A DNA stretch of 64,000 nucleotides from CAVUCE01 sp963739985 (GCA_963739985.1 CAVUCE010000008.1:1-64000); one strand, 5' to 3'; positions 52,546 to 62,735 are shown, counted from the stretch's first letter. Program-made: numbers and translations. The notes: generated by a model not told the origin, from the sequence alone.

Positions 52546-53364
52546 ATGATGAATTACGAAACTAAAGATTTTCAAAAGGATGTAATCGAAAGTAGTAACA
52601 ATGTTCCGGTGTTAGTTGATTTTTGGGCTGAATGGTGCGGTCCTTGTAAAATATTGGGCCCTATACTGGAAAAACTTGCTGAGAATAATTCAGGTGAGTG
52701 GAAATTAGTAAAACTCAATACCGATGAGAATCAAGAAATTTCAAAGAAATATGGAATACGCGGAATTCCAAATGTAAAAATGTTTATAAACGGTGAAGTT
52801 GCTGATGAATTTACCGGCGCTCTTCCCGAACACATGGTTAAAGAGTGGTTAAAAAAGTCAATACCAAATAAACATAGTCATTCACTAAAGCAAGCAAATG
52901 ATCTAATTACAAATGATAAAATACCCGAAGCGGTTACTTTGCTTGAAGAAATACTCGAAAAAGAAAAAGATAACCAGGACGCAAAGATTCTATTAGCAAA
53001 GTCACTACTTTTTTCTAATACGCAAAGAGCTGTTGAACTAGCGGAAAATATTGATAATACACCGGAGAATTATGAGCTGGCAGAAACAATTAGAATATTT
53101 GCTGATTTATTTCAGAAACTAAATTTAAACGATCAAATGCCGGACTCGGATGTTAAGGATGAATATATTTCAGCAATAAATGATTTGCAAAATAAAAACT
53201 TTGATTCATCATTAGAAAAATTTATTAATGTTATTAGAAATGATAAAAGCTATGATAACGATGGATCAAGGAAAGCTTGTATTTCAATCTTTAAGTATCT
53301 GGGTGAAGAAAATGAGATTACTCTGAAACATCGTCGCGATTTTGGAAGCGCACTTTATATCTAA
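52546..53364 (+). CDS. Thioredoxin-TPR fusion (CnoX/YbbN-like)
   Basis: 272 residues. N-terminal thioredoxin domain with an intact W-C31-G-P-C34 and the cis-Pro loop GIRGIPNVKMF, followed from about 115 by TPR-like helices (LKQANDLITNDKIPEAVTLL, DAKILLAKSLLFS). This layout is that of CnoX chaperedoxins, which protect proteins during oxidative stress and work with GroEL; unlike E. coli CnoX this one keeps CGPC. Monocistronic, facing cydB. Confidence 0.88.
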   Translation: MMNYETKDFQKDVIESSNNVPVLVDFWAEWCGPCKILGPILEKLAENNSGEWKLVKLNTDENQEISKKYGIRGIPNVKMFINGEVADEFTGALPEHMVKEWLKKSIPNKHSHSLKQANDLITNDKIPEAVTLLEEILEKEKDNQDAKILLAKSLLFSNTQRAVELAENIDNTPENYELAETIRIFADLFQKLNLNDQMPDSDVKDEYISAINDLQNKNFDSSLEKFINVIRNDKSYDNDGSRKACISIFKYLGEENEITLKHRRDFGSALYI

Positions 53365-53374
53365 ATGTTAATAA

Positions 53375-53396
53375 TGCCCGTAATCAAATACGGGCA
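53375..53396. terminator. Hairpin between convergent genes
   Basis: TGCCCGTA-ATCAAA-TACGGGCA, a perfect 8-bp stem between the ends of the thioredoxin-TPR gene and cydB. AT-rich on both sides; it may serve both directions. Confidence 0.6.
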
Positions 53397-53416
53397 TATA
53401 AATCAAATTTTTCTTA

Positions 53417-54433
53417 CTAATAACTGTCCTTAGTAATTACAACTTTGCCCTTAAATATATTGTAAATATAGATAGTATAACCAATCACTATTGGCATTCC
53501 TATTAAAGCAATTACAAGCATTGTAAATAATGTTCTTGGTGTTGATGAAGCATTATAAATCGTTAAGCTATAATTCAAATTAATGCTTGATGGAACGAGT
53601 CTAGGAAATAAGCTGACTGCAGCTAAACCAATAATTGATGCAATTGTTATTGCCGATGCAAAAAATGCACGATATACTTTTTCATCTTTTGGTGCTAAAG
53701 GAATATAAATTATTGATGCTATAAGTAGAATGAAAAGAATCCAAAAAAGTGGGTCACTTAACATTCCGTCAAATAAAAATGATGCTTGAAAGAAAGTGAA
53801 AGCAGTTGCAAAAACATATAATATTATAAACGCAACCCAACTCGTCGTACTCCATTTTAACATTTTGTCTTTTTGTTTTCCTTCAGTTTTCATTGCCATA
53901 TAATTTGCTCCATGCATTATAAACATAGCAACACTAACCAATCCAATTAAAACTGAATATGGATTTAGCAAGCCTAAAAATGTTCCGACAAAGAATCCAT
54001 CTTTATTTACCGGGATTCCGTGCAGAATATTTCCCACAGCAACTCCAAACAAAAGTGCTGCTAATAAACTTCCTATCCCGAAAAGATTATCCCATAATTT
54101 TTTCCAATTTTTAGATTCGATTTTTCCTCTAAACTCAAAAGACACAGCACGAAAAATTAATGCGGCAAGCACAAGAATTAGAGCAAGATAAAATCCACTG
54201 AAAACTGTTGCATATACAAATGGAAATGCCGCAAATAAAGCACCGCCTCCTGTTAATAACCAAACCTCATTTCCATCCCAAACCGGTCCAATCGCATTCA
54301 GATTTATTCTTTTTTCAGATTCATCTTTAGTAAACAAGTGAATAATGCCGACTCCAAGATCAAATCCATCCAAAATTGCATAACCGATAATTAAAACGCC
54401 AACTAGTAAAAACCATATTGTGTTAAGATCCAT
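53417..54433 (-). CDS. cydB: Cytochrome bd quinol oxidase subunit II
   Basis: 338 residues, about eight membrane helices. Starts MDLNTIWFLLVGVLIIGYAI then LDGFDLGVGIIHLF, with GPVWDGNEVWLLTGGGALFA, the subunit II signature. Partner of CydA, whose stop overlaps its start. High-affinity oxygen reduction fits an organism living at low oxygen. No CydX seen. Confidence 0.95.
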   Translation of the reverse strand: MDLNTIWFLLVGVLIIGYAILDGFDLGVGIIHLFTKDESEKRINLNAIGPVWDGNEVWLLTGGGALFAAFPFVYATVFSGFYLALILVLAALIFRAVSFEFRGKIESKNWKKLWDNLFGIGSLLAALLFGVAVGNILHGIPVNKDGFFVGTFLGLLNPYSVLIGLVSVAMFIMHGANYMAMKTEGKQKDKMLKWSTTSWVAFIILYVFATAFTFFQASFLFDGMLSDPLFWILFILLIASIIYIPLAPKDEKVYRAFFASAITIASIIGLAAVSLFPRLVPSSINLNYSLTIYNASSTPRTLFTMLVIALIGMPIVIGYTIYIYNIFKGKVVITKDSY

Positions 54434-55767
54434 TATGCTTTCACCTCCTTTACAGTCAATGATTCAGGGCCATGTTTAATCTCTTTAACTAATAAAAAGA
54501 TATAGAGGGATCCTAAGAAAAGATAAATCAGGAAGAAAAGTATGATAGAGAATAAAATTTCGCCACTACTGACAGCAGTTGAAATAGCATCTTTCGTTCT
54601 CATAACGTTATAAACTATCCATGGCTGTCGTCCAACTTCCGCGGAAATCCAGCCTAGCTGACAAGCAAGTACAGGCAATGGAATTGACCAAATCATTAGT
54701 TTTAAAAGTTTTCTACTATCCCATAAGGATTTCTTATAAAGTTTGTACGAGGCAATCACCATTACCAGGATGAAAAACATTCCCAATGCAACCATGTTAT
54801 GATATGAAACAAAGGTTATAAACAGCGGTGGAATATCTTCCTTGGCAAACTCATTTATACCTTTTATTTTTGCATTAACATCACCAAATGCCAGCCAACT
54901 AAGTAAACCGGGTATTTCAATCGGAGCTTTTAGTTCTGGTGGAGGTAAAGTTGGGAAGGCAAATATTGCAAGCGGCGCTCCGCTTTGGGAAGTATATAAT
55001 CCTTGAATTGCTGCAAATTTTGCAGGCTGCTGTTCCGCTACTTCCCTTCCGCTTTCGTGTCCAAATGGAAATACTTCAAGAAGAGAAACAAATAAGCCGA
55101 ATATGACAGCAATTTTCATTGCCTTTTTAGCCAATTCAGGTTCTTTATTTTTCAAAATAAGATAAGCCGAAATACCAGCAACAAAAAAAGCTCCGGTTAT
55201 CAGGGCCGCATCAATAACGTGGAAGAATCTAATCAAAGTAGAAGGATTGAAAACGGCTTGCCAAAAATCAGTAAGCTCTGCTCTTCCATTCTTAATTACA
55301 TATCCGGCCGGTGTTTGCATCCATGAACCTGCGACTAAAATCCAGAAAGCAGAAATAGTTGATCCTACCGCTACCATTAATGCAGAAAACCAATGCACAC
55401 CTTTCGAAACTCTATTTCTTCCGAACAAATATAAACCGAGAAATCCGGACTCAAGGAAAAAAGCAAATACTCCTTCGGCAGCCAAAGGAGCACCGAAAAT
55501 GTCGCCGACAAACTTAGAATATTCAGCCCAATTTGTACCGAACTGAAATTCCATCACAATTCCCGTTGCAACACCAACAGCGAATGTTAAAGCGAGTATT
55601 TTTCCAAAATACTTTGCCATTCGAACATAAAGTTCGTCTCTCTTCCTCCAACCTAATGTTTCAAAAATTAATAACATCCATGCAAGACCAATAGAAATTG
55701 GCGGAAATATAAAATGGAAACCAATTGTCATCGCGAATTGAATTCTTGACAATAGAACTGCATCCAT
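54433..55767 (-). CDS. cydA: Cytochrome bd quinol oxidase subunit I
   Basis: 444 residues. LSRIQFAMTIGFHFIFPPIS with the His ligand of haem b595, GSWMQTPAGYVIKNGRAELT of the Q-loop region, GHESGREVAEQQPAKFAAIQ and GRQPWIVYNVMRTKDA near the end. The Q-loop is of the short type. Transfers electrons from quinol to oxygen without proton pumping. First gene of cydAB; an inverted repeat lies 66 bases upstream. Confidence 0.95.
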   Translation of the reverse strand: MDAVLLSRIQFAMTIGFHFIFPPISIGLAWMLLIFETLGWRKRDELYVRMAKYFGKILALTFAVGVATGIVMEFQFGTNWAEYSKFVGDIFGAPLAAEGVFAFFLESGFLGLYLFGRNRVSKGVHWFSALMVAVGSTISAFWILVAGSWMQTPAGYVIKNGRAELTDFWQAVFNPSTLIRFFHVIDAALITGAFFVAGISAYLILKNKEPELAKKAMKIAVIFGLFVSLLEVFPFGHESGREVAEQQPAKFAAIQGLYTSQSGAPLAIFAFPTLPPPELKAPIEIPGLLSWLAFGDVNAKIKGINEFAKEDIPPLFITFVSYHNMVALGMFFILVMVIASYKLYKKSLWDSRKLLKLMIWSIPLPVLACQLGWISAEVGRQPWIVYNVMRTKDAISTAVSSGEILFSIILFFLIYLFLGSLYIFLLVKEIKHGPESLTVKEVKA

Positions 55768-55832
55768 AGCGCTCTCCTGATTATTGAATTAATGAAGTGG
55801 TAAATCAAATTGTACTATAGATGGCAATAATT

Positions 55833-55866
55833 ATTCCAAATGTGATTATTAAATCGCATTTGGAAT
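55833..55866. repeat. Inverted repeat upstream of cydA
   Basis: ATTCCAAATGTGAT and ATCGCATTTGGAAT, 14 bp with one mismatch around TATTAA. It lies between the end of the STAS gene (56010) and cydA (55767), both on the minus strand. It could be an operator for cydAB or a terminator for the STAS gene; the T-run is poor in both directions. Confidence 0.45.
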
Positions 55867-56009
55867 ACTGTTTATTTTATTAATTAAAGGTTTTTAAGGC
55901 TATAAATAATTGCGATGTATAAAGCGTTTCTTATTCTTTAAAATACAGAACGCTTGTATTCCAAAGTTGAGAATTAGAAATTAGGTACTAAGTTCAGAAT
56001 GGCAATTTA

Positions 56010-56363
56010 TTATTTAGAAAATCCCTTATAAGCTTCTTCAATAGTAGGAAATAAATTAAATAATTTATCAGTGCCGGTAAGTTCTAATAATGCAAGTATA
56101 TCTGTTTGATCTGAAACCAAAAACATTTCACTTCCCAAGTGTGTTGCGGATTTTACAGTTGTAATCAAAGCACCTAAAAAAGATGAATCAATAAAACTAC
56201 ATTTACTTAAATCAACCAACATTTTTTTCCGGCCTAAGCTAATATCATCGAGTAGAATTTGTTTGAATTCTTCGGAATCTTTCATAGTAGCTCTTTCAAG
56301 TTTTACATTATAAACTATCACATCATCCGCTTCTTCTCTTACGAATTTCAAAGTGCACTCCAT
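56010..56363 (-). CDS. STAS-domain anti-sigma factor antagonist
   Basis: 117 residues from the Met at 56363 (MECTLKFVREEADD); a Met 21 bases upstream is possible. STAS fold with LVDLSKCSFIDSSFLGALIT, where the Ser after the Asp is the usual phosphorylation site. Such proteins release a sigma factor or output protein by partner switching. No anti-sigma kinase is nearby. 11 bases after the acetoacetyl-CoA synthetase gene. Confidence 0.82.
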   Translation of the reverse strand: MECTLKFVREEADDVIVYNVKLERATMKDSEEFKQILLDDISLGRKKMLVDLSKCSFIDSSFLGALITTVKSATHLGSEMFLVSDQTDILALLELTGTDKLFNLFPTIEEAYKGFSK

Positions 56364-56395
56364 AAATTTGATTTTGGTATACACAAATATAAGAA

Positions 56396-58366
56396 TTACT
56401 TGGATAAAATCGGTAGGATTTCTTTAAACTGCAGCAAACTTTCCGGGTTTGAAAGAGCGTCCTGGTTTTTCACAGCTTCATCGTTAACAATATTCGTTAC
56501 AGCTAACTCAACTTTTTTACCGCTTATTGTTCTGGGAATTTCATTAACTTGAATTATTATGGCAGGTACATGTCTTGGTGTAGCATTTTCCCTAATTTTA
56601 TTCTTTATAAAATCGATCATCTCCTTACTTAAAACTTCCTGATCTCTAACAACAACAAACAGAATAATTCTAACATCGTTTTTCCATTGCTGTCCAACGA
56701 CAATACTATCCAAAACAAATTCAATATTTTCAACGATTCGATAAATTTCAGCAGTTCCAATTCTAACTCCACCGGGATTAAGAGTAGCATCTGATCTTCC
56801 GTAAACTACAATACCACCATGCTCCGTTATTTTAATAAAATCTCCGTGTCGCCAAATCCCGGGAAAATGTTCAAAATAAGCAGAGCTATATTTATCACCT
56901 TTTGGGTCATTCCAAAAATAAACCGGCATTGACGGAAACGGAGCACTGCAAACAAGCTCCCCTTTTTCTTCGACAATTGAATTTCCGTTCTCGTCAAATG
57001 CTTCGACTTTCATCCCTAATCCACGACATTGAATTTCGCCCGAATATACAGGAAGAATTGGATTTCCCAGCATAAAACAAGAGATAATATCCGTGCCACC
57101 GGAAATAGAACTTAATTGTAGATCACTTTTCACATTATTATATACATAATTAAAATTTTCAACTGACAAAGGAGAACCCGTTGATAATATTGTATTTAGA
57201 GATGATAGTCTAAACTTATTTTTAGGAATTAAACCTACTTTTTCACATGAACTCAAATATTTAGGGCTAGTACCAAAAATCGAAATCTTTTCATCATCAA
57301 TAAGTTTCCAAATAATATTAATATCCGGATAAGCTGGATTTCCATCATAAAGCAGAATGGTTGCTCCCACCATTAATGAACTAACTAACCAGTTCCACAT
57401 CATCCAACCACATGTAGTATAATATGTAATTACATCTTCTCTTTTTAGATTTGTATGAAGAGCTAATTCTTTAAAGTGCTGGAGTAAAGTGCCGCCTGCT
57501 CCATGAACGATACATTTAGGAACTCCAGTTGTTCCGGATGAATACATAATATAAACAGGATGATCAAATGGTAATTGCTCAAACAATAATTCTGTTGAAG
57601 TATTTGCAAGTAACTCATTAAAATATAATGGATTTGAATCTACAAGTGAACTTATTTGTTTACTGTTTGTATCAGAACCGTTCTTGCTTTTTGGAATTAA
57701 AACTAAATGCCTTATCGAGGAAATATTACTTTGGATTTGATCGATTTTCTCTCTACAGTTAATGTCTTTTCCATTGTAACTGTATTCCTCAATTGCAAAA
57801 AGAACTTTGGGTTCAATTTGTCCAAATCTATCCAAAACTCCTTTTATACCAAAATCCGGGGAGCACGAAGACCACAAAGCTCCGATAGATGTTGTGGCAA
57901 GCATTGCTATTATTGCTTCCGGAATATTTGTAACAAACCCGGCTATTCTATCCCCTTTTTCGATTCCCATTTTTCTGAGACTGAATGCAAGTTTGGTTAC
58001 TTTTGCATACAATTCTTTATATGTTAATCTTCTAACTTTTTGATTTTCGCTGATACTTATAATCGCAGTATGATCATCTCGATGTCTTAATAAATTTTCT
58101 GCAAAATTTAATTCTGATCCGATAAACCATCTTGCTCCGGGCATTTTATGATGATCTAAGATACGTTTATAATTTTCAGAATGAATGATTTGGGCTTCTT
58201 TCCAAATCAATTCCCAAAATTGTTCAATATTTTCTACAGACCATTGATAAAATTCGTAATAGTTTTCGAATTTAATATTTAATCCAATTTCAATTTTTCT
58301 GATAAATTTGGTAAGGTTAGAATTCTGAACTTTTTCTTTTGAAGGTTTCCAAATCGGTTTGGACAC
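56396..58366 (-). CDS. Acetoacetyl-CoA synthetase
   Basis: 656 residues, GTG start with AGGAGC 6 bases upstream. Acyl-adenylate-forming family: YIMYSSGTTGVPKCIVHGAG, TYYTTCGWMMWNWLVSSLMV, VVYGRSDATLNPGGVRIGTA, and the catalytic Lys region PRTISGKKVELAV. Length and the N-terminal ACAS-like part fit AacS. It would activate the acetoacetate released by fumarylacetoacetase in the same cluster. Other acyl-CoA substrates cannot be excluded. Confidence 0.88.
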   Translation of the reverse strand: MSKPIWKPSKEKVQNSNLTKFIRKIEIGLNIKFENYYEFYQWSVENIEQFWELIWKEAQIIHSENYKRILDHHKMPGARWFIGSELNFAENLLRHRDDHTAIISISENQKVRRLTYKELYAKVTKLAFSLRKMGIEKGDRIAGFVTNIPEAIIAMLATTSIGALWSSCSPDFGIKGVLDRFGQIEPKVLFAIEEYSYNGKDINCREKIDQIQSNISSIRHLVLIPKSKNGSDTNSKQISSLVDSNPLYFNELLANTSTELLFEQLPFDHPVYIMYSSGTTGVPKCIVHGAGGTLLQHFKELALHTNLKREDVITYYTTCGWMMWNWLVSSLMVGATILLYDGNPAYPDINIIWKLIDDEKISIFGTSPKYLSSCEKVGLIPKNKFRLSSLNTILSTGSPLSVENFNYVYNNVKSDLQLSSISGGTDIISCFMLGNPILPVYSGEIQCRGLGMKVEAFDENGNSIVEEKGELVCSAPFPSMPVYFWNDPKGDKYSSAYFEHFPGIWRHGDFIKITEHGGIVVYGRSDATLNPGGVRIGTAEIYRIVENIEFVLDSIVVGQQWKNDVRIILFVVVRDQEVLSKEMIDFIKNKIRENATPRHVPAIIIQVNEIPRTISGKKVELAVTNIVNDEAVKNQDALSNPESLLQFKEILPILSK

Positions 58367-58402
58367 AAATTGCTCCTAATTACTTGTTAACAATTACAAA
58401 TT

Positions 58403-59386
58403 TTAGGAATTAGAAATTTTTCCCGTATAAAGCGCAGTTAGCCATGCAAATTTAGAATCGTTCTTTTCCAATGCACTTTTAGCAGTTAATTCAAGATAAT
58501 ATATTAATTTTTGTTTTTGTTTGATTTCGAGTAACAAGATGGATTTTAACATTTTTCCATAATCAGAGTGTCGCAAATAACGGAAGAAAGCTTCTTCTGA
58601 AATCTCAAAATTTGAAAAGTTTTTAAGTTTAATACTTTCAATAAATTCATCAACTTCTGAAGTCGCCGGTATCTTTTCAATATTTCCAAACTTGCCAAGA
58701 TTATTACCTGTGTAAACATTAGAATTCTTGATAAAATCCGGAAGTTGATCATATCCAATTCCAATATTAGTTACAGGTTTTTCTACTTCAAAAATTGAAT
58801 CACCGCTTGCTCTATTATAATAATTACCCGACATTCGTCCGACTAAGTCAATTAAATCAGGCTGAATAATATCATTTTGAAAAATATCTTCAGAAACATG
58901 AATTTTAAGAACCTCACAAATTGCAATATTAGCTGATTGGCCTTTATCGCCAAAGCTTTTCATTTCTCTTAAAATACATTCCATTTGAAATGGTGATTCT
59001 TTAACTCTTTTGGGTTTTACAATATCAGAATTTATTGGTGTTAATCCGGATTTTATAAACTCATCCACATCCGAAGGATACTCAGTTGAAGCTAAACTTA
59101 CTTGCTCAACCATTGGATAAGTTACTGATTGAACAACACATTCCTTAGTATCAAGTAAGTTAAAATATGTATCTTTTAGTGAGGCATCTCTTCCCCTCCT
59201 TGAAGGAGAGAATGCTATGATTGGCGGATTTGCACCAAAAACATTAAAGAATGAAAAAGGAGTTAGGTTTGGAATTCCATCTTTTGAAAGGGTTGAAACT
59301 AAAGCGATAGGACGGGGGCCAATTCCTCCTAATAGAAGTTGATGCACTTTACGGACTGGCAAATCTCTAGGTTCATAATCAAGCAT
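58403..59386 (-). CDS. Flavin-reductase-like FMN-binding protein
   Basis: 327 residues. N-terminal split-barrel flavin reductase domain (about 1-200: GGIGPRPIALVSTLSKDGIP, LTPFSFFNVFGANPPIIAFS, CVVQSVTYPMVEQVSLAST) and a helical C-terminal extension without a known domain. Lies 2 bases after fahA and before the acetoacetyl-CoA synthetase gene, so it belongs to the tyrosine cluster. Its role there is not known; it may supply reduced flavin or act on a pathway intermediate. Confidence 0.78.
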   Translation of the reverse strand: MLDYEPRDLPVRKVHQLLLGGIGPRPIALVSTLSKDGIPNLTPFSFFNVFGANPPIIAFSPSRRGRDASLKDTYFNLLDTKECVVQSVTYPMVEQVSLASTEYPSDVDEFIKSGLTPINSDIVKPKRVKESPFQMECILREMKSFGDKGQSANIAICEVLKIHVSEDIFQNDIIQPDLIDLVGRMSGNYYNRASGDSIFEVEKPVTNIGIGYDQLPDFIKNSNVYTGNNLGKFGNIEKIPATSEVDEFIESIKLKNFSNFEISEEAFFRYLRHSDYGKMLKSILLLEIKQKQKLIYYLELTAKSALEKNDSKFAWLTALYTGKISNS

Positions 59387-59388
59387 AA

Positions 59389-60405
59389 CTACACTTTTTT
59401 CTTTTCTAAAATAGAATAATCAGTTTTATTTTTTATTATTTTATTTCTTAAAATTCCTAAAGCTGTCATCTCCAATTCTATTGTATCTCCATCTTTAAGC
59501 CAAACCGGAGTAAAATCTTTTTTCTCTTTTTTAGCTTCATTTGCCCAAGTTCCATTTAACTCAAGGTAACATCCTGTACCAACTGTCCCGGAACCAATTA
59601 TATCACCGGGAAATAATTCTACGCCATAGGATGCTCGTTCTATAATTTGAGCAAACGTCCAGTTCATATCCTTCATATTACCTTGTGATACCTGTTTTCC
59701 GTTATGAAACGCTTTCATCTCCAAATCGTATTTATTTCCTTCATGTGTACTAATTTTATAATTTTCCAGTTCATCAATTGTAACTAACCATGGACCGGTA
59801 ATAGTAGCAAAGTCTTTTCCTTTTGCAGGACCAAGATTCAGACGCATCTCTTCCATTTGAAGTTTACGCGCAGAAAGATCATTCATAATCATATAGCCGG
59901 CAATAAATTCATCCGCAATTTCGGCTCTAATATTTTTACCTCTTTTACCAATTACTATGGCTGCTTCCAATTCAAAATCCAATTTTTCAAGATGATCAGT
60001 TTCTACTAAAATATCACCCTCACCAAATACTGCTTTGTGGTTTGTAAAATAGAATACCGGAAACTGATCGAATTCTGGAATCATCTCAGCACCGCGGTTT
60101 GCTCTTGCGGTTGCAACATGCTGACGAAAGGCATAAGCATCCCTACACGAAGTAGGATGAGGAACCGGGGCTAGAAGTTTGGATTTATCCAAGGATAAGT
60201 CAGGGTGTATTTTCTCTTCAACAGCAGCAGATTGTACTTTGTTTGCACTTTCAAGATTTGATCTAAATTCATTTAGGAAGTCAGCCATAAGATGAGGTAA
60301 ACGAATCCCGAGTTTTAGACCACAGTCGCTTAAATCAAAAAGATCATTTTTTAATATAAATCCAAGCCTTTCTTTATTATCCTTCAAATATGATACAAGT
60401 TTCAT
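59389..60405 (-). CDS. Fumarylacetoacetase-family hydrolase
   Basis: 338 residues. FAH C-domain motifs: KLDFELEAAIVIGKRGKNIR, GYMIMNDLSARKLQMEEMRL, GPAKGKDFATITGPWLVT, ELFPGDIIGSGTVGTGCYLE; metal-binding Glu residues present. In this cluster it should split fumarylacetoacetate into fumarate and acetoacetate. Shorter than the eukaryotic enzyme and of the bacterial FAH type. Confidence 0.87.
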   Translation of the reverse strand: MKLVSYLKDNKERLGFILKNDLFDLSDCGLKLGIRLPHLMADFLNEFRSNLESANKVQSAAVEEKIHPDLSLDKSKLLAPVPHPTSCRDAYAFRQHVATARANRGAEMIPEFDQFPVFYFTNHKAVFGEGDILVETDHLEKLDFELEAAIVIGKRGKNIRAEIADEFIAGYMIMNDLSARKLQMEEMRLNLGPAKGKDFATITGPWLVTIDELENYKISTHEGNKYDLEMKAFHNGKQVSQGNMKDMNWTFAQIIERASYGVELFPGDIIGSGTVGTGCYLELNGTWANEAKKEKKDFTPVWLKDGDTIELEMTALGILRNKIIKNKTDYSILEKKKV

Positions 60406-60428
60406 AAATTAACCTCATTATTTCAATT

Positions 60429-61550
60429 TCAAGTAGTTTCAAGATGATTTTTTGTTACTAATTGATTATAAACTTTTTTAATTACAGCCATGGCAAAATT
60501 AGTTTCATCAATGGTTCCGCTATTAATTCTTATACCATTCGGGATTCCAAACGATTTTACATGCCGTAATATTAATCCTTCATTTAAACAATCTTCATTA
60601 AATTGACTCGCGAACTCTTCAGTTGGTAAAAGTAAAAGTAAAAAATTCGCAGCTGAGTCGATAAAAGAAATGTCTAATTCATTAAACTTCGTTTTCATTA
60701 ATTCCAATGATTCGTTGTTTAATCTCTTTGTTTTTAGTAAAAATTCGTCATCATTCAATGCCGCAATTGCAGCTTCCTGTGCAAGCGAATTTGGATCAAA
60801 CGGTAGTTTAACTTTATACAATTCTTTTATAAGATAAGCCGGTCCTACTGCAAATCCAATTCGTAATCCTGCCAAGCCGTAAGCTTTTGAAAGTGTTCTA
60901 ACCACGATTAGATTATCATAATCGTAACTAAGACCGTTTGGATAATCTTCTAAATAATCAGCATAAGCAGTATAGGCTTCATCTAATATTACTAGAACAT
61001 TTCCTGGAATCTTTTGCATAAACTGTTCAAACTCTTCTCGCTTAAACATAGTACCAGTTGGATTATTAGGATTAGCGAGATATATGATTCTTGTTTTAAA
61101 TGAGACTTGACCAGCTATTGCTTCTAAATCATAATGATAATCTTTAAGAGGGACAAGAACTGATTTTCTGTTAAACTTATCAGAATTAACATACCATCCA
61201 ATGAAGGTTCCGGCGGATGTTATAATTTCATCATTCTCATAACTAAATGCCGCTATAATATTTTGCAAAATGGAATCGGAGCCGTTGCCGGTAATGATTT
61301 TACTTTCTGTAATGTTATATTTATCCGATATTGCTTTAACTAATCTATACGCCGATGGGTTTGTATAACGATGTACTTCATTTAAATGAGTTTTTATTGC
61401 TTCCAGAGCTTTTGGTGATGGACCTAAAGGATTTTCGTTTGAAGCCAGTTTTACAATTTTTTTAATACCTTTTTCTTTTGAGAGTTCCTCAATTGGTTTA
61501 CCTGCCTTATAAGATTTTAAGTTTTTTATGTGTTCCGGGATATTTATCAT
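60429..61550 (-). CDS. PLP aminotransferase (HisC-like), probably aromatic
   Basis: 373 residues. Fold-type I aminotransferase: KLASNENPLGPSPKALEAIK, LANPNNPTGTMF, VILDEAYTAYADY, RTLSKAYGLAGLRIGFAVG with the PLP lysine, and NGIRINSGTIDETN near the end. Sequence resembles histidinol-phosphate aminotransferase, but no his genes are near. Between fahA and hmgA, so tyrosine (or phenylalanine) transamination to 4-hydroxyphenylpyruvate is the likely reaction. Confidence 0.85.
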   Translation of the reverse strand: MINIPEHIKNLKSYKAGKPIEELSKEKGIKKIVKLASNENPLGPSPKALEAIKTHLNEVHRYTNPSAYRLVKAISDKYNITESKIITGNGSDSILQNIIAAFSYENDEIITSAGTFIGWYVNSDKFNRKSVLVPLKDYHYDLEAIAGQVSFKTRIIYLANPNNPTGTMFKREEFEQFMQKIPGNVLVILDEAYTAYADYLEDYPNGLSYDYDNLIVVRTLSKAYGLAGLRIGFAVGPAYLIKELYKVKLPFDPNSLAQEAAIAALNDDEFLLKTKRLNNESLELMKTKFNELDISFIDSAANFLLLLLPTEEFASQFNEDCLNEGLILRHVKSFGIPNGIRINSGTIDETNFAMAVIKKVYNQLVTKNHLETT

Positions 61551-61574
61551 GACATAATCCTAATTCTTTTTTAT

Positions 61575-62735
61575 TTATTCCAACCACGATTTAGAATAAT
61601 TTTTATCCATCGTTTCTTTTACATTTTTTGTTACATTTATATGATCAAAAGTATCAATCATAATCGCGTATTCATTTGTTTCCTTTGCCCCAATAGAAGC
61701 CTCAGTTTTACCCGGTTGAGGACCATGCGGTATTCCCATCGGGTGAAGAGTTATTGATCCTTCCTCTATTCCTTTTCGCGACATAAAATCACCATCTACA
61801 TAATAAATTATTTCATCGCTATCTACATTTGAATGATAATAAGGTGCCGGAATTGAATCAGGATGAAAATCGAATAACCGGGGAACAAAATTACAAACCA
61901 CAAAATGTTGAGTTGCAAATATCAGATGAATCGGAGGAGGTAAATGTAACTTACCAACTTTAGGAGCGTATTCTTTTATGTTGAAAGCGTATGGATATAG
62001 AAAACCATCCCATCCGACAACATCAAATGGATGATGAGGAAGCATGTATTCAAATGTTTTGTTCAATACTTTAAGATGAAGTTTAAATTCACCTTTTTTA
62101 TCGATAGGACTTAGAGATTCAGGAGTTCTAAAATCTCGCTCATAGTAAGGAGCATCTTCTTTTAATTGACCATATTCATTTCGAAAATGAGCAGGAATTT
62201 CAAATGGTGTATCAGATTCGACTACAAATACTTTAACATTTTTGTAATCATTAAATTTAATTTGATAGGTTGTTCCCTTCGGTACTATTATATAATCCCA
62301 TTTTTCAAAAGAAAGAGTTCCATATTCAGAAAGAAATTTCCCCTCGCCATGATGAATAAACAAAAGCTCGTGCATACTACTATTTCGATAGAAAATATCA
62401 GTATCTTTGGAAATATGGGAAGTAGATATGACACAGTGTGGATTTTGCAAGAATGCGTTTCTAGAATTTATAAAATTACCTTTGGATACTTTTTTATTTG
62501 TTAAGAAATGATAATACATAAGCGGTGCTTCGTTCCAGCTAATGTCATTCTTATTTTTTAATTCGATAATTTTTTCAACTTGAGGAGGCATGTAAATATG
62601 ATACTTAAGAGAGTAGATACCGGAAAAACCTTTTGTGCCAAAAAGCTCTTCCCTATATAGTGATTTACCATCACTTTTATAAAACGTAGTATGACGTTTG
62701 GGAGGAACTTTTCCAAGTTTAGCGTAAAACGGCAT
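61575..62735 (-). CDS. hmgA: Homogentisate 1,2-dioxygenase
   Basis: 386 residues, two cupin domains. LLFIHHGEGKFLSEYGTLSF in the first; HFVVCNFVPRLFDFHPDSIP, PYYHSNVDSDEIIYYVDGDF and LHPMGIPHGPQPG in the second supply the iron His/Glu ligands. Opens the ring of homogentisate to maleylacetoacetate. 107 bases after hppD, 24 before the aminotransferase gene. Confidence 0.92.
   Translation of the reverse strand: MPFYAKLGKVPPKRHTTFYKSDGKSLYREELFGTKGFSGIYSLKYHIYMPPQVEKIIELKNKNDISWNEAPLMYYHFLTNKKVSKGNFINSRNAFLQNPHCVISTSHISKDTDIFYRNSSMHELLFIHHGEGKFLSEYGTLSFEKWDYIIVPKGTTYQIKFNDYKNVKVFVVESDTPFEIPAHFRNEYGQLKEDAPYYERDFRTPESLSPIDKKGEFKLHLKVLNKTFEYMLPHHPFDVVGWDGFLYPYAFNIKEYAPKVGKLHLPPPIHLIFATQHFVVCNFVPRLFDFHPDSIPAPYYHSNVDSDEIIYYVDGDFMSRKGIEEGSITLHPMGIPHGPQPGKTEASIGAKETNEYAIMIDTFDHINVTKNVKETMDKNYSKSWLE

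Noticed and set aside
60429..61550. Aminotransferase as histidine biosynthesis hisC
   Set aside because: Sequence resembles HisC, but every neighbour belongs to tyrosine degradation; an aromatic substrate is more likely.
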